DNA of 64,000 bases from JANQPX01 sp965222015 (GCA_965222015.1 CBDCTL010000024.1:1-64000); one strand, 5' to 3'. Positions 1-9,575 are shown, numbered from the stretch's first letter. A program made the numbers and translations. Notes: generated by a model not told the origin, from the sequence alone.

Positions 1-869
1 TCTCGCGCGAGGTGATCAAGGAGTTCGGCATCAATTGGGAGACGCTGTTCAACAGCGGCAACTTCACCTTCGGCTTCGCCAGCGGACGCGATCTGGTCAA
101 CAGCAGCGGTTCGATCCTGCGCTCGCCGGCGAACGCCGGCGGCAACGCGCCGGGCATCGGCTTCGGCAATTACAGCTCGGGCAGCGCTTCGGTCAGCACG
201 GCGCTGGACGCGCTCGCCGAAGAAGGCCTGGTGACCGTGCTCGCCGAGCCGAACCTCACGGCACTCTCCGGCGAAACCGCGAGCTTCCTCGCCGGCGGCG
301 AATTCCCGATCCCGGTCGCCAGCGACGACAGCGAAATCGAGATCGAGTTCAAGGAGTTCGGCATCAGCCTCGCCTTCACGCCGACAGTGCTCAACCGCAA
401 CCGCATCAGCCTCCGGGTCCGCCCCGAGGTCAGTGAGCTCTCGGACAACGGCGCCATCACCATCAGCGGCCTGACCATCCCGGCACTCGCCACCCGGCGC
501 GCGGAAACCACGGTCGAGCTCGGCAGCGGGCAGAGCTTCATGGTCGGCGGCCTGTTGTCCAACGACGTGCAGAACACCGTGAGCAAGTTTCCCGGCCTCG
601 GCGACCTGCCCGTTCTCGGCACGCTGTTCCGCTCCCAGCGCTTTCAGACCAACGAGACCGAACTCGTCATCCTCGTGACACCCTATCTGGTCAACCCCGT
701 GGACGAGCCGGTCCTGGCCACGCCGTCCGACGGCTATCAGCCGCCGAGCGACATCGAGCGCATCCTCGAAGGACGCCTGCACCACGCGACCCTGCAGCGC
801 GGCCGCGGCGCTCCCCTCGGCCCGGTCAAGCAGCGCCTCGTCGGCCCCATCGGCTTCGTATTGGATTAG
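1..869 (+). CDS. cpaC: CpaC/RcpA-type secretin, C-terminal part (gene enters from left edge)
   Basis: This is the C-terminal portion of the outer-membrane secretin of a Flp/Tad pilus, which forms the channel through which the pilus leaves the cell. The reading frame is open from base 3, so the N-terminal BON/N-domains lie outside the window. Visible secretin features are a SREVIKEFGINW stretch, a Gly/Ser-rich loop, the VLAEPNLTALSGETASFLAGGE motif region (around bases 235-303) and the C-terminal VGGLLSN...LPVLGTLF segment typical of type II/III secretin gates. cpaD begins 10 bases downstream, so it is probably co-transcribed with the pilus operon. Family membership is clear. The start cannot be judged. 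Confidence 0.9.
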   Translation, partial: SREVIKEFGINWETLFNSGNFTFGFASGRDLVNSSGSILRSPANAGGNAPGIGFGNYSSGSASVSTALDALAEEGLVTVLAEPNLTALSGETASFLAGGEFPIPVASDDSEIEIEFKEFGISLAFTPTVLNRNRISLRVRPEVSELSDNGAITISGLTIPALATRRAETTVELGSGQSFMVGGLLSNDVQNTVSKFPGLGDLPVLGTLFRSQRFQTNETELVILVTPYLVNPVDEPVLATPSDGYQPPSDIERILEGRLHHATLQRGRGAPLGPVKQRLVGPIGFVLD

Positions 870-879
870 GAGATACGCC

Positions 880-1629
880 ATGTCCGCAATCGTCATCCGA
901 AACGCGGCGGTTTCGCGCGCATGCGCACGGCAGCTGGGCACGCTCGCGCTCGCAGCGTTCGCCCTCGTCGGCTGCGCGCCCGGCGGCACCGACATCGACC
1001 CGGCCGCCGGCTGGATGCAGGCCAGTTCGCGCAAGGCCCTCGAGGTCGACCGCGCGAGCTATCGCCACGCTGTCTATTTTGCGACTGACAGCGATCACCT
1101 GACCGGCTCCGAGCAGGACCGCCTGATCGCCTTCCTGCGCGCCGTCAGGCCAGGCAGCGACGACGACATCCGCATCGAAGGCCACGCAGACGAGCGGGCG
1201 GGTGACCTCTACAATCTCGATCTTGCAGCCAGGCGAATCCAGTCTGTCGAAGGCTTTCTCACAGACAGCGGCATCGATCGCGTAAGCGTGCAGACCAGCT
1301 CGTTCGGAGAGCGTGCACCGGCCGCCGAAGGCAGCAGCGAACGTGCCTGGCGCCAGAACCGCCGGGTCGAAATCGTACTCGATCGCTACGTCGTGACACC
1401 GCCCGCCTGCCCGGACTGGAGCCGCCACACCGGGGTCGACTATGCCAATGGGCCCCATACCAATTTCGGCTGCGCGACCGAAACCAATCTGGGCCTGATG
1501 ATCGCCAATCCCCGTGACTTGATCGAAGGTCGCAGCCTCGGTCCCGCCGACGGCGTTCATCAGGCACAAGGGATCGTCCGCTACCGCGAAGGCCAGCAGC
1601 CCGAGCTTCAGGAAGAGAGGGTCAACTGA
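880..1629 (+). CDS. cpaD: CpaD-type pilus assembly lipoprotein
   Basis: This 249-residue protein is predicted to be an outer-membrane lipoprotein that assists the CpaC secretin. A hydrophobic signal (about residues 18-31) ends in the lipobox LVGC with Cys32. The central part (about 60-165) has an OmpA-like look (YFATDSDHLT, RIEGHADERAGD, RRVEIVLDRY). The C-terminal ACPDWS...NFGCATETNLGLMIANPRDL block is the signature of the CpaD family. An AGGAG sits upstream of the ATG. The stop overlaps the cpaE start by one base (TGATG), supporting translational coupling. Confidence 0.9.
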   Translation: MSAIVIRNAAVSRACARQLGTLALAAFALVGCAPGGTDIDPAAGWMQASSRKALEVDRASYRHAVYFATDSDHLTGSEQDRLIAFLRAVRPGSDDDIRIEGHADERAGDLYNLDLAARRIQSVEGFLTDSGIDRVSVQTSSFGERAPAAEGSSERAWRQNRRVEIVLDRYVVTPPACPDWSRHTGVDYANGPHTNFGCATETNLGLMIANPRDLIEGRSLGPADGVHQAQGIVRYREGQQPELQEERVN

Positions 1630-2846
1630 TGTCGACCGCAATCGCGACCTCCGAAAGAACGGGCGGGGATCAGTCCCAATTCATAGCCTTTTGCGCAGAT
1701 TCAGCCAGTCACGCCGCAGTGGATCGCGCGATCGGCGACATGATGCTGCCGCATGCATCGATTCGCAAAGGGTCGATCAAGGAAGCCATCAAATATCTGA
1801 GCCAGCACACGTCGCCCAAGCTGCTGATGGTCGACATCAGCGGGTCGGACCTGCCGCTTTCCGACATCGATGACCTGGCCAATGTCTGTGAACCGGGCGT
1901 TTCGGTGATCGCCGTTGGCGAACGCAATGACTGTGGCCTCTTTCGCGACCTCCTGCATCACGGCGTGACCGACTATCTCGTCAAGCCTCTTTCGGCATCG
2001 CTTCTGCAGCGTGCCATCTCCAACATATCCGACGAGGGCGAGGTCTCGAAGTCGAATAGCAAACTCGGCAAACTCGTCGCGGTGGTGGGAGCTCGAGGTG
2101 GCGTCGGTGCCACAACGATTGCGACCAGCCTCTCCTGGATCATCGCCCAGCAACGCCGCCGTCGGGTCGCACTGCTCGATCTCGATCTTCAATACGGCAC
2201 GGTCGCCCTGTCGCTCGACATCGAACCCAGTCATGGCCTCCGAGAGGCGCTCGAAAGTCCAGATCGTATCGACAGTTTGTTCATGGACAGGATGCTGACG
2301 CAACATTCGGATCGACTGTTCGTCATGAGCGCGGAAGAGAGTCCAGACGAAACGGTGCTTATGGATCCAGGCGCCATCGAACTGCTACTGAGCGATCTCC
2401 GCAACAAGTTTCACTACGTTTTCGTGGACCTGCCGAGAGGCGTCAGTCCCTCCATGCATCAGGTTCTCGAACATGCATCGGACCTCATCATGGTCTCTGA
2501 TCTCTCGCTTGCCGGCATGCGCGACACCATGCGCACGATCGGTTTTCTGACGACGCTAAACGCCTCGTGCAGCAGCGTGATCATTGCCAGCCGTGTTGGC
2601 GAGCACAAGCAAGGCGAGATGCCACGCGCCGAGTTCGAGAAAGGAATCGGCCGCAAGATCGACTTCACCCTGCCGTTCGATGCCAAGACGGTCGCTGCAG
2701 CGACGAATTTCGGACAGCCGGTCGCTGCCGGGAAAGGACCTGTGGCCAAGGGACTGGGCGAGATCGCAGACCGACTATGCGGCCCCGCAGCCGGATCGGA
2801 ACAAGCGGGTGCGGGTGTGCTGCGTAAGCTCTTTGGCAAGACGTAG
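1629..2846 (+). CDS. cpaE: CpaE, Tad pilus ParA/MinD-like ATPase
   Basis: CpaE proteins localise the Tad machinery to the pole. The 405-residue product has an N-terminal receiver-like domain (about 15-135, with MVDISGSDLP and a VTDYLVKPL tail) that appears to lack a full phospho-acceptor set. A MinD/ParA-like ATPase domain follows, beginning at the deviant Walker A G154-ARGGVGATT. In this motif the usual lysines are replaced by Arg and Ala, as is common for CpaE. LLDLDLQYG and VFVDLPRG correspond to the switch regions. The start overlaps the cpaD stop, and cpaF follows after a few bases. Confidence 0.92.
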   Translation: MSTAIATSERTGGDQSQFIAFCADSASHAAVDRAIGDMMLPHASIRKGSIKEAIKYLSQHTSPKLLMVDISGSDLPLSDIDDLANVCEPGVSVIAVGERNDCGLFRDLLHHGVTDYLVKPLSASLLQRAISNISDEGEVSKSNSKLGKLVAVVGARGGVGATTIATSLSWIIAQQRRRRVALLDLDLQYGTVALSLDIEPSHGLREALESPDRIDSLFMDRMLTQHSDRLFVMSAEESPDETVLMDPGAIELLLSDLRNKFHYVFVDLPRGVSPSMHQVLEHASDLIMVSDLSLAGMRDTMRTIGFLTTLNASCSSVIIASRVGEHKQGEMPRAEFEKGIGRKIDFTLPFDAKTVAAATNFGQPVAAGKGPVAKGLGEIADRLCGPAAGSEQAGAGVLRKLFGKT

Positions 2847-2854
2847 GGGTAGTG

Positions 2855-4294
2855 ATGTTCGGTCGACGCTCAAATGGAGACAACGCCGCAGCGATGACGC
2901 CGCCCGTCAGCGACCAGCCGTCGTCTTCATCGAAACAAGGCCATGCGGCCGACCAGGAAAAGCGATCAAATGGCGACAGGCCTCTTCAGGCAGCGAAAGC
3001 GGTCGACGCGTCCCTGGCCGGCAGCAAACGGAGGGCGGCGGCGAAAGCAGTTTTCAATCGTATTCAATCGGTCCTTCTGGAACGCATCGACGCCAGTGCC
3101 GCCGCCAAACTGCCTCGAGACGAACTTCAGCGTCAGATCGCGGAACTGATCGCCGAAATCGTCACCGAGGAACGCCTCTCCGTAACTAGCCGGGAACAGC
3201 AAGATCTCACGATCACCCTAGTCGATGACATGGTGGGCCTTGGGCCGCTGGAGCCATTGTTGTCCGACGAAGGCGTCAACGACATCATGATCAACGGTCC
3301 GAATCAGGTCTATGTCGAGCGCAAGGGCAAGCTAGAGCTTACGGACGTTCGCTTCCGCGATAATGCGCACGTCATGAACATCGCACAGCGTATCGTTACG
3401 AGAGTCGGCCGTCGTGTGGATGAAACCTGCCCGATTGCAGACGCACGGCTCCCCGACGGATCTCGCGTCAATATCATCGCCCCCCCTCTAGCCATCGACG
3501 GATGCTCGATTTCGATAAGAAAGTTCTCGAAAAAAAGCATCACACTCGATGTGATGGAGAGACAAGGCAACATCTCGGACAATCTGTCCAAAGTCCTGAA
3601 AATTGCCTCGGCCTGTGGGCTCAATGTCGTGATCTCAGGTGGCACTGGCTCAGGCAAAACCACCATGCTGAACGCCATGTCACAACTGATCGATCCAGGT
3701 GATCGCGTAGTAACGATCGAAGACGCTGCCGAACTACAGCTCCAGCAGCCCCACGTTGTGAGGCTTGAAACACGCCCCGCCAATTTAGAAGGCACTGGCG
3801 AAATCACCATGCGAGATCTCGTCAAAAACGCTCTGCGAATGCGTCCTGATCGCATCATCTGCGGTGAGGTCCGCGGTGCCGAGGCTCTGGACATGCTTCA
3901 AGCGATGAACACAGGCCATGATGGCTCTATGTGCACCCTGCATGCGAACAACCCAAGAGAGGCTCTAACCCGCATGGAAAATATGATCGGGATGGCTGGT
4001 GTTAATCTAACAGGAAAGGCTGTCAGGACACAAATTGTCGGCGCAGTCAACCTGATTGTTCAAGTGTCCAGAATGAGAGACGGCATTCGGCGTGTCACGC
4101 ATGTCACCGAGATCATCGGCATGGAGGGGGATGTTATAACAACACAAGACCTCTTTGCCTATGAATACGAAGGAGAGAACCGGGACGGAACATTGCGAGG
4201 GCAATACAAATCGAGTGGCGTTCGTCCTCACTTTATTAAAAGGGCAGCTTATTTCGGCCTCGATCGCCCTCTACAGCAAGCCATGATGGCTTAG
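2855..4294 (+). CDS. cpaF: CpaF/TadA pilus assembly ATPase
   Basis: This is a secretion-superfamily (VirB11/GspE-like) hexameric ATPase that powers assembly of the Flp pilus at the inner membrane. Visible elements are an N-terminal helical extension, the NDIMINGP segment, Walker A GGTGSGKTT near residues 262-270, IEDAAELQL, the Walker B-like MRPDRIICGEVRG and the histidine box TLHANNP. A GTG at 2852 directly precedes the ATG at 2855. The AGGGG at about 2845 is better placed for the ATG. Length of 479 residues is normal for the family. tadB starts 4 bases after the stop. Confidence 0.95.
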   Translation: MFGRRSNGDNAAAMTPPVSDQPSSSSKQGHAADQEKRSNGDRPLQAAKAVDASLAGSKRRAAAKAVFNRIQSVLLERIDASAAAKLPRDELQRQIAELIAEIVTEERLSVTSREQQDLTITLVDDMVGLGPLEPLLSDEGVNDIMINGPNQVYVERKGKLELTDVRFRDNAHVMNIAQRIVTRVGRRVDETCPIADARLPDGSRVNIIAPPLAIDGCSISIRKFSKKSITLDVMERQGNISDNLSKVLKIASACGLNVVISGGTGSGKTTMLNAMSQLIDPGDRVVTIEDAAELQLQQPHVVRLETRPANLEGTGEITMRDLVKNALRMRPDRIICGEVRGAEALDMLQAMNTGHDGSMCTLHANNPREALTRMENMIGMAGVNLTGKAVRTQIVGAVNLIVQVSRMRDGIRRVTHVTEIIGMEGDVITTQDLFAYEYEGENRDGTLRGQYKSSGVRPHFIKRAAYFGLDRPLQQAMMA

Positions 4295-4298
4295 AGCG

Positions 4299-5309
4299 AT
4301 GTCAAACGCATTCACAACTCAGCCCGAACTCATCAAGATGCTGGTTCTTGGTGCCGGTGTCTTCGCAGTATTGCTACTTTTTTTGTTCGGCCTTGATCTC
4401 TTCGGCAGCCGTGACAAGCACATGCGGCGCCGTATCGATCAAATCATAGCACCAAACGCAACTCAGGATCACGTGATCGCACATACAGAAAGCGTCCGCC
4501 GGAACACGTCAGACAGTAAAATCGCCAGCGTAGACAGACTGGTGAAAGGTATCTTGCCGAATATCAGCTTGCTGCGTCAGCGGCTCGAGCGAAGCGGTTG
4601 GCCACTAAAAATTGGTGACTACCTACTAATTTGCACCGGCCTTTGGCTCGTCTCCACGTGCTTCATCTGGCTAGGGCTTGGGCTGTCCCCCGCGATAAAT
4701 CTGCTCGCAGGTTTCACGATTGGCTTCGGACTGCCGCACATCGTTGTTGGTCGTCAAATTGCAAAACGCGCAAAAAAGTTCTCAGCTTTACTCCCCGAAG
4801 CCCTGGACCTGATCGTTCGCGGCGTTCGTTCGGGCCTTCCGGTCAGTGAGACGATGAGGACGATCGCGGAGGAGATCAGTGACCCTGTGGGGCCAGAATT
4901 TCAGTATATCAGCGATCAAATGCGCATCGGCGTCTCGATGGATGAAGCGATGTGGGCGACGGCGAAGCGCATCCAAATTGCCGAGTTCAATTTCCTTGTG
5001 ATCAGCATGTCAATTCAACAAGAAACCGGTGGCAATCTGGCGGAAATTCTTGAAAACCTCTCCAACATGGTTCGCCGACGCGAACAGATGCGATTGAAGG
5101 TGAAAGCGATGTCGTCGGAAGCTCGTGCTTCCGCCATGATCATCGGGTCACTGCCATTCATCATGTGTGCGCTTATCTCATTCATAAATCCACGTTACAT
5201 GAGCACGTTGTTCATTGACCCTCGAGGCTGGATCATGATCGCAATAGGCTTGACCAGTCTCATGGTTGGACTCCTCGTCATGGCCAAAATGGTGAGATTC
5301 GAGATATGA
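4299..5309 (+). CDS. tadB: TadB inner-membrane platform protein
   Basis: One of the paired type II secretion F-domain membrane proteins that form the inner-membrane platform with CpaF. Hydrophobic spans occur near the N-terminus (LVLGAGVFAVLLLFLFGL), around residues 105-150 and at the C-terminus. The F-domain signature ALDLIVRGVRSGLPVSETM and the QQETGGNLAEILENLSNMVRRR stretch are both present. The reading frame overlaps tadC by 4 bases (ATGA). Codon use here is visibly more AT-rich than in the cpaC-cpaD part. Confidence 0.93.
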   Translation: MSNAFTTQPELIKMLVLGAGVFAVLLLFLFGLDLFGSRDKHMRRRIDQIIAPNATQDHVIAHTESVRRNTSDSKIASVDRLVKGILPNISLLRQRLERSGWPLKIGDYLLICTGLWLVSTCFIWLGLGLSPAINLLAGFTIGFGLPHIVVGRQIAKRAKKFSALLPEALDLIVRGVRSGLPVSETMRTIAEEISDPVGPEFQYISDQMRIGVSMDEAMWATAKRIQIAEFNFLVISMSIQQETGGNLAEILENLSNMVRRREQMRLKVKAMSSEARASAMIIGSLPFIMCALISFINPRYMSTLFIDPRGWIMIAIGLTSLMVGLLVMAKMVRFEI

Positions 5310-6283
5310 GCGCCGTCGACGACTACCTTCCCTTCGGCTTGACTTCTGACAGTCTGTTGGTGCTTCTGTTTTCTCTTCTTGCCTTTGTGGTGATCGTGAC
5401 GATCTGGTTCGCTCTGATAGAGAGGAACCCGATGGAGAATAGGGCACGCCGGATTGCGCAGAGGAGAGGCGAACTCAGGGCGGATCTGTTAGGCAAGAAG
5501 TCCCGTCAGAGCCGGCGCGCCGAAAGTGTCGGCTTCATGCGACGTGTGGTCCAGACACTACAACTGATGCAGGATCAACAGGCCAGCAAACTCTGGGATC
5601 GCCTGGCCCAGGCAGGATTTAGATCGCGAGACTCGATTATCGTGTTCTTGTTTTTCAAGGCTGTTATGCCTATCGCATTGGGGCTTACCAGCTTTATTGC
5701 TTTTTACATATTGAGCATCGGTCAATTTCAGCCTGCGATCAATCTGCTCATCGTCTGCGGTGCTTGCCTGCTTGGCTTCCTGGCACCGGATCTCTATGTC
5801 TCGAACACCACGACAAAGAGACAACAGCGGCTCGCGAAATCGTTGCCAGATGGTCTTGATCTGTTGGTTATCTGTGCCGAATCGGGGCTCTCTTTGGATT
5901 CAGCACTCGATAGGGTATCGAAAGAGATCGGGGGTGCCAGTCCTGAGCTTGCCGAGGAACTACAGCTGACCTCGGTTGAACTCGGCTTTCTCCCAGAGCG
6001 TCGTCATGCCCTGCTCAATCTCAACCGACGAACCAATCTCGGTGCGATCCGAGGCGTTGTCAACACGCTCGTCCAGACGGAGAAATATGGCACTCCTCTT
6101 TCTCAATCATTGAGAGTGCTTGCCAATGAGTTCCGCGATCAGCGCCTGTTGCGCGCTGAGGAAAAAGCCGCCCGCCTGCCCGCAACTCTTACGGTTCCAA
6201 TGATCGTCTTTATTCTGCCAGTCCTGTTCATCGTGCTGGTCGGCCCTGCGGTGATCAGCGTCATGGACAACATGATTTCTTAG
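5306..6283 (+). CDS. tadC: TadC inner-membrane platform protein
   Basis: Second platform protein, paired with TadB. The 325-residue product has an N-terminal membrane span, a pair of spans at about residues 110-155, the F-domain core LPDGLDLLVICAESGLSLDSALDRV, the TEKYGTPLSQSLRVLANEFRDQR segment and a C-terminal hydrophobic span ending at the stop. The start overlaps the tadB stop. It is the last gene of the rightward operon. A gene-free stretch follows and the next pilus gene, tadD, is on the other strand. Confidence 0.93.
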   Translation: MSAVDDYLPFGLTSDSLLVLLFSLLAFVVIVTIWFALIERNPMENRARRIAQRRGELRADLLGKKSRQSRRAESVGFMRRVVQTLQLMQDQQASKLWDRLAQAGFRSRDSIIVFLFFKAVMPIALGLTSFIAFYILSIGQFQPAINLLIVCGACLLGFLAPDLYVSNTTTKRQQRLAKSLPDGLDLLVICAESGLSLDSALDRVSKEIGGASPELAEELQLTSVELGFLPERRHALLNLNRRTNLGAIRGVVNTLVQTEKYGTPLSQSLRVLANEFRDQRLLRAEEKAARLPATLTVPMIVFILPVLFIVLVGPAVISVMDNMIS

Positions 6284-6946
6284 AGCATGCAGATGCTCAA
6301 GGAATCATTTGGCACAAATCTCTCAGAGGTTCATTCATTTAGTGCGCATGACGGTCGGGATGCAATACTACTATTCGATCATGCTTCCCTCAGCATATGC
6401 ATGACTTTTTTTGTCGAGAAAAGTGAGCATGAAAGTGCGTGGACAGAGGTTCAAGCCTCGAAGGAGGAGACCCCAGCAGTTAGCGATTGCCAAGGCTCAA
6501 AAATATTCAAGATTCATTCGACATCTATAGTTGATTGGCACTGCCGCTCTTGGGCTGCGAGAGAGGGATGGAAGCGTTTCCCCGACGTTTGGCGATCATC
6601 ATCGCGCAGATTTGGAAATAATGGTCAGGTAATATCCTTTCCGGGGACGGTTGTGCGGACTTCTGGCCCTCGACATTTGGCAGACGCCAGGTTTCAGCGC
6701 ATGCGCACCTGCCTCGAAAGGTATATCGAGCAATCTGCGGAGGGCGACGTGTCGATGGCACACTCGTGCTTGCCTCTCCATCAAGAAAGGCTGGCCGGGA
6801 CCGACGCTGACGCCATTATCAAAGTCAGTCTACGCGATTTACAACCTCGTCGTAATGCTCAACAATTTTGTATCTCCACATCACGATCCCGGGACGCCTG
6901 CCACGCTGCTGTACTCATCCCGTTGTCGCTTAGCGAGCTCTCTGTT
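6284..6946. other. Gene-free stretch between tadC and inverted tadD
   Basis: About 660 bases lie between two convergent genes (tadC and tadD). Base composition is lower in GC than the flanks. I find no reading frame with a credible start, ribosome site and protein-like composition on either strand. The long frames crossing it are antisense continuations from tadD. No clear hairpin with a T tract was seen. The stretch may be the scar of the rearrangement that inverted tadD. Confidence 0.5.
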
Positions 6947-8092
6947 CTAAAGCGCCAACGGTCTACAGGCTTGCCCGCGATCGGCAAGATCGCTGCAAAG
7001 ATTTTCCGCCTTTTCCGCAGTTGCCACAGGACCGACGAGCAACGGCTGACGACCATTTTCGGCGCCGGCAAGTCGGTCCAGACGGTTCAGCAGGTCGCCA
7101 TGCTGAACGCGCAATTGCTGCCAAGCCGACGCAGCCTGAACAGGGCTGCCATACTCTCCGAGGTTGACGTACCAACGGCCAGTGGGTGTAAGGCCCAGCT
7201 CCAGCCCTTCTCCAGTCAAAGCGAGTGCTGCCAGATTTGGACTTGTGGATTGCCGCTGTTCGGAAGGCTGGGCACCAAGCGCCGCGGCTCGCTTTCTACG
7301 ATCATCGATTGCTGCCAGCGCCGCAAAGTAGGCAATATTCGACTGCACCGCCTCCTCTTCGAGATCCAGCCGGCTTATGCGCTCGGCAGACGCCAGGTCA
7401 CCCGAGAGGCCGTAGGCCAAAGCAAGGTTCTGACGGTTTTGAGCACGCGCACCCGGCTCGTCGGCGACAACGCCCAGGAGCGAGATGGCATCCTGATGAT
7501 CACCGGAGAGCGCGAGCGACAGCCCCAAATTGTTCCGCAGCAGCATGCTGTCAGGAGCGATCACGAGGGCATCACGATAGACCTTCTGCGCAGCCTGATG
7601 CTGGCCTGCAAGATCATAGGCAACGCCAAGCCCGTTATGTGCCTGCAGATTACCTCCGGCCGCTTTCACGACTGCTTCGTAGTGGGGGATGGCAGCTTCA
7701 GGTCTCTTGAGAGCAATAAGAGTACGCGCATAGCCGAGGCGAGCTGCAAGGCCATTCCCATCACGCTTGAGGCTTTGCTGAAAGACTTCAGCTGCCTGAT
7801 CATGCGCACCGAGCTCAATGAGCGTATCTCCAAGCAGCGTGTAGGCCTCCGGGCGTCCGCGTTCGAGGGCGATTGCCTGCTGGTACATATTTACGGCCGC
7901 AGCCGGATCGCCGGACGTTCGAGTGGACGAAGCCAGACGCAGAAGCGTGCCGTACCGGCCCGTCTCACTTTCAGCGGCAATCAACGGGCCATCGAGTTTC
8001 GGACTGGCAGGAGTCTTCACGCTGTTGGGTGCACAAGCCGACAAGGCGGCGAGGCAAAGCGCGAAAAGGCTGGATCGCATTTCAATGACCAT
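6947..8092 (-). CDS. tadD: TadD-like TPR lipoprotein with C-terminal SPOR domain
   Basis: The 381-residue product has a lipoprotein signal (MRSSLFALCLAALSAC, Cys20). Several tetratricopeptide repeats follow (about residues 45-250, for example GDPAAAVNMYQQAIALERGRPEAYTLLG split over two repeats and LGYARTLIALKRPEAAIPHYE). The C-terminal segment from about residue 308 (GRWYVNLGEYGSPVQAASAWQQL...VGPVATAEKAENLC) looks like a SPOR peptidoglycan-binding domain. The ATG at 8092 has GAGGAG 8 bases upstream. TadD normally sits on the same strand as tadC. Here it is inverted and divergent from the TadE-like gene. Confidence 0.85.
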   Translation of the reverse strand: MVIEMRSSLFALCLAALSACAPNSVKTPASPKLDGPLIAAESETGRYGTLLRLASSTRTSGDPAAAVNMYQQAIALERGRPEAYTLLGDTLIELGAHDQAAEVFQQSLKRDGNGLAARLGYARTLIALKRPEAAIPHYEAVVKAAGGNLQAHNGLGVAYDLAGQHQAAQKVYRDALVIAPDSMLLRNNLGLSLALSGDHQDAISLLGVVADEPGARAQNRQNLALAYGLSGDLASAERISRLDLEEEAVQSNIAYFAALAAIDDRRKRAAALGAQPSEQRQSTSPNLAALALTGEGLELGLTPTGRWYVNLGEYGSPVQAASAWQQLRVQHGDLLNRLDRLAGAENGRQPLLVGPVATAEKAENLCSDLADRGQACRPLAL

Positions 8093-8163
8093 GGCAAACT
8101 CCTCATATCAACCTCAGATCGAATCTCATGCGAGGAAATATCGCGCAAAGTGGGTGGAGTGCA

Positions 8164-8766
8164 ATGATTTTATCGCGGCAGCATCAACTCAAGAGTGATT
8201 TTTCCTTTCGCACATGGCTCTTTTCGTTGGGAGAGGCAGGCCAGGCAATGGTCGAGTTCGCCTTCGTGGCGCCGGCCCTTATCGGCCTGCTTTGCGGCGT
8301 TCTGGAGTTCTCCGGGATCCTGTTCGCCCAAACCCTTCTGGAGGGGGGTGCGCGACAGGCTTCCCGCTACGGCGTCACTGGGGCCACTGCTGGCGATGTC
8401 AGCAGAGAGGACGCGATCCTGCAGATCATCGAGGACAATGCCTATGGCATCATCGATACGGAGGCTATCGATATGGAAACCCTTGTTTACGAGAATTTCA
8501 GTGACGTCGGCCAAGCGGAACCCTTCACCGACGCCAACGGCAACGGCACCTTCGACGAAGGCGAAGAATTCGACGACGTGAATGGGAATGGAGGCTGGGA
8601 CGAAGATATGGGCGTTGCGGGATTGGGCGGCGCCGGCGACGTCGTTGTCTACCGCTTACGCTATGATTGGCGTCTAATGATACCTCTGTTCAGGCCATTT
8701 TTCGGCGATGCGATTACGCTGGATGCCAATATCGCCGTCAGAAACGAGCCCTTCGGTAATGGTTAG
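8164..8766 (+). CDS. TadE-like pseudopilin with EF-hand-like acidic loops
   Basis: A 200-residue membrane-anchored pseudopilin. The TadE motif GQAMVEFAFVAPALIGLLCGVLEF gives one N-terminal span with the conserved Glu. Unusually, residues 123-148 hold two tandem calcium-loop-like sequences, DANGNGTFDEGE and DVNGNGGWDED, which match the D-x-N-x-N-G spacing of EF-hand/dockerin loops. The ATG at 8164 has GGAG four bases upstream. A longer frame opens at 8128 but lacks a ribosome site. The acidic loops are seen directly. Calcium binding is inference. Confidence 0.85.
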   Translation: MILSRQHQLKSDFSFRTWLFSLGEAGQAMVEFAFVAPALIGLLCGVLEFSGILFAQTLLEGGARQASRYGVTGATAGDVSREDAILQIIEDNAYGIIDTEAIDMETLVYENFSDVGQAEPFTDANGNGTFDEGEEFDDVNGNGGWDEDMGVAGLGGAGDVVVYRLRYDWRLMIPLFRPFFGDAITLDANIAVRNEPFGNG

Positions 8767-8799
8767 CCCGATAAACACCGACGCATGGAAGGACGGCAA

Positions 8800-9399
8800 A
8801 TGATGACGGCAGGCAGGTCTCCGGAGCAGGCGGCATATTATCCGTTCGGATGGACCTTACGCCATTGTCGATGTGATCGGGGCAACTCGGCCGTCGAGTT
8901 CGCCCTCGCCTTGCCACTGCTTTTGATGATGCTTTTGGCGAGCGCCGAGCTTGGACGATTCGTCCTGCTCAATCAAAAGATTGATCGCGTCGCTGTCACC
9001 ATGTCAGATCTGGTCGCCCGAGCCGAGACGATCAGCGAGAGCGACCTTACCGACATCTTCTATGCAGCCGGTCAGGTCGCATCGCCTTTCGATCTGGGCA
9101 CGCGTGGCCGCGTCGTCGTCTCGTCGGTCATCAATGAGGACGGCTCGGGACCGACGGTGGCCTGGCAGCGTTCCGGAGGCGGATCTTATCCTGCCACCAG
9201 CGAGGTGGGTGCGGAGGGTGCTCTCGCCGATCTCCCGCAGGGCTTCGACGTTCGCGAAGGCGAAACGGCAATCGTATCGGAAGTTTTCTTCGATTTCGAA
9301 CCATTTCTCAGCGAAGCGATCGTGTCGCCGAGAGTCGTCTATCGACGTGCCCACCACCGACCAAGGCTGGGCACTTTGGATACCGTAGAGTCAGACTAG
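8800..9399 (+). CDS. TadE/TadG-like pilus-associated protein
   Basis: A 199-residue protein (204 if started at 8785) with the TadE-family span RGNSAVEFALALPLLLMMLLASAELGRFVLLNQKIDR and an extracytoplasmic domain without recognised motifs. AAGGA six bases before the ATG pair at 8800 favours that start. It is the second pseudopilin-like gene in tandem after the EF-hand-bearing one and ends the pilus locus. A major Flp pilin and prepilin peptidase are not in the window. Confidence 0.83.
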   Translation: MMTAGRSPEQAAYYPFGWTLRHCRCDRGNSAVEFALALPLLLMMLLASAELGRFVLLNQKIDRVAVTMSDLVARAETISESDLTDIFYAAGQVASPFDLGTRGRVVVSSVINEDGSGPTVAWQRSGGGSYPATSEVGAEGALADLPQGFDVREGETAIVSEVFFDFEPFLSEAIVSPRVVYRRAHHRPRLGTLDTVESD

Positions 9400-9575
9400 G
9401 CGATGAAAACGCCCGCCCCGGGGACGGAGTATTCAGGCCGACCTCCGTCTGCACTCTGCAAGTGGCGGCGGATTTGGCCAAAAAGATCGCGTCGTAAATT
9501 TCTTCCCTCCAGTCGGCCAGGCAAACCAGAAGTATGGCCGTGGGCGGGGCTTTTGCACGGCACGCCTTGGATCGA

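Noticed and set aside
6287..8167. 626-codon rightward open frame
   Set aside because: It runs antisense through tadD and the gene-free stretch. Its product is rich in Arg, Ser and Cys with no domain, while the leftward TadD frame has a lipobox, TPRs and SPOR.
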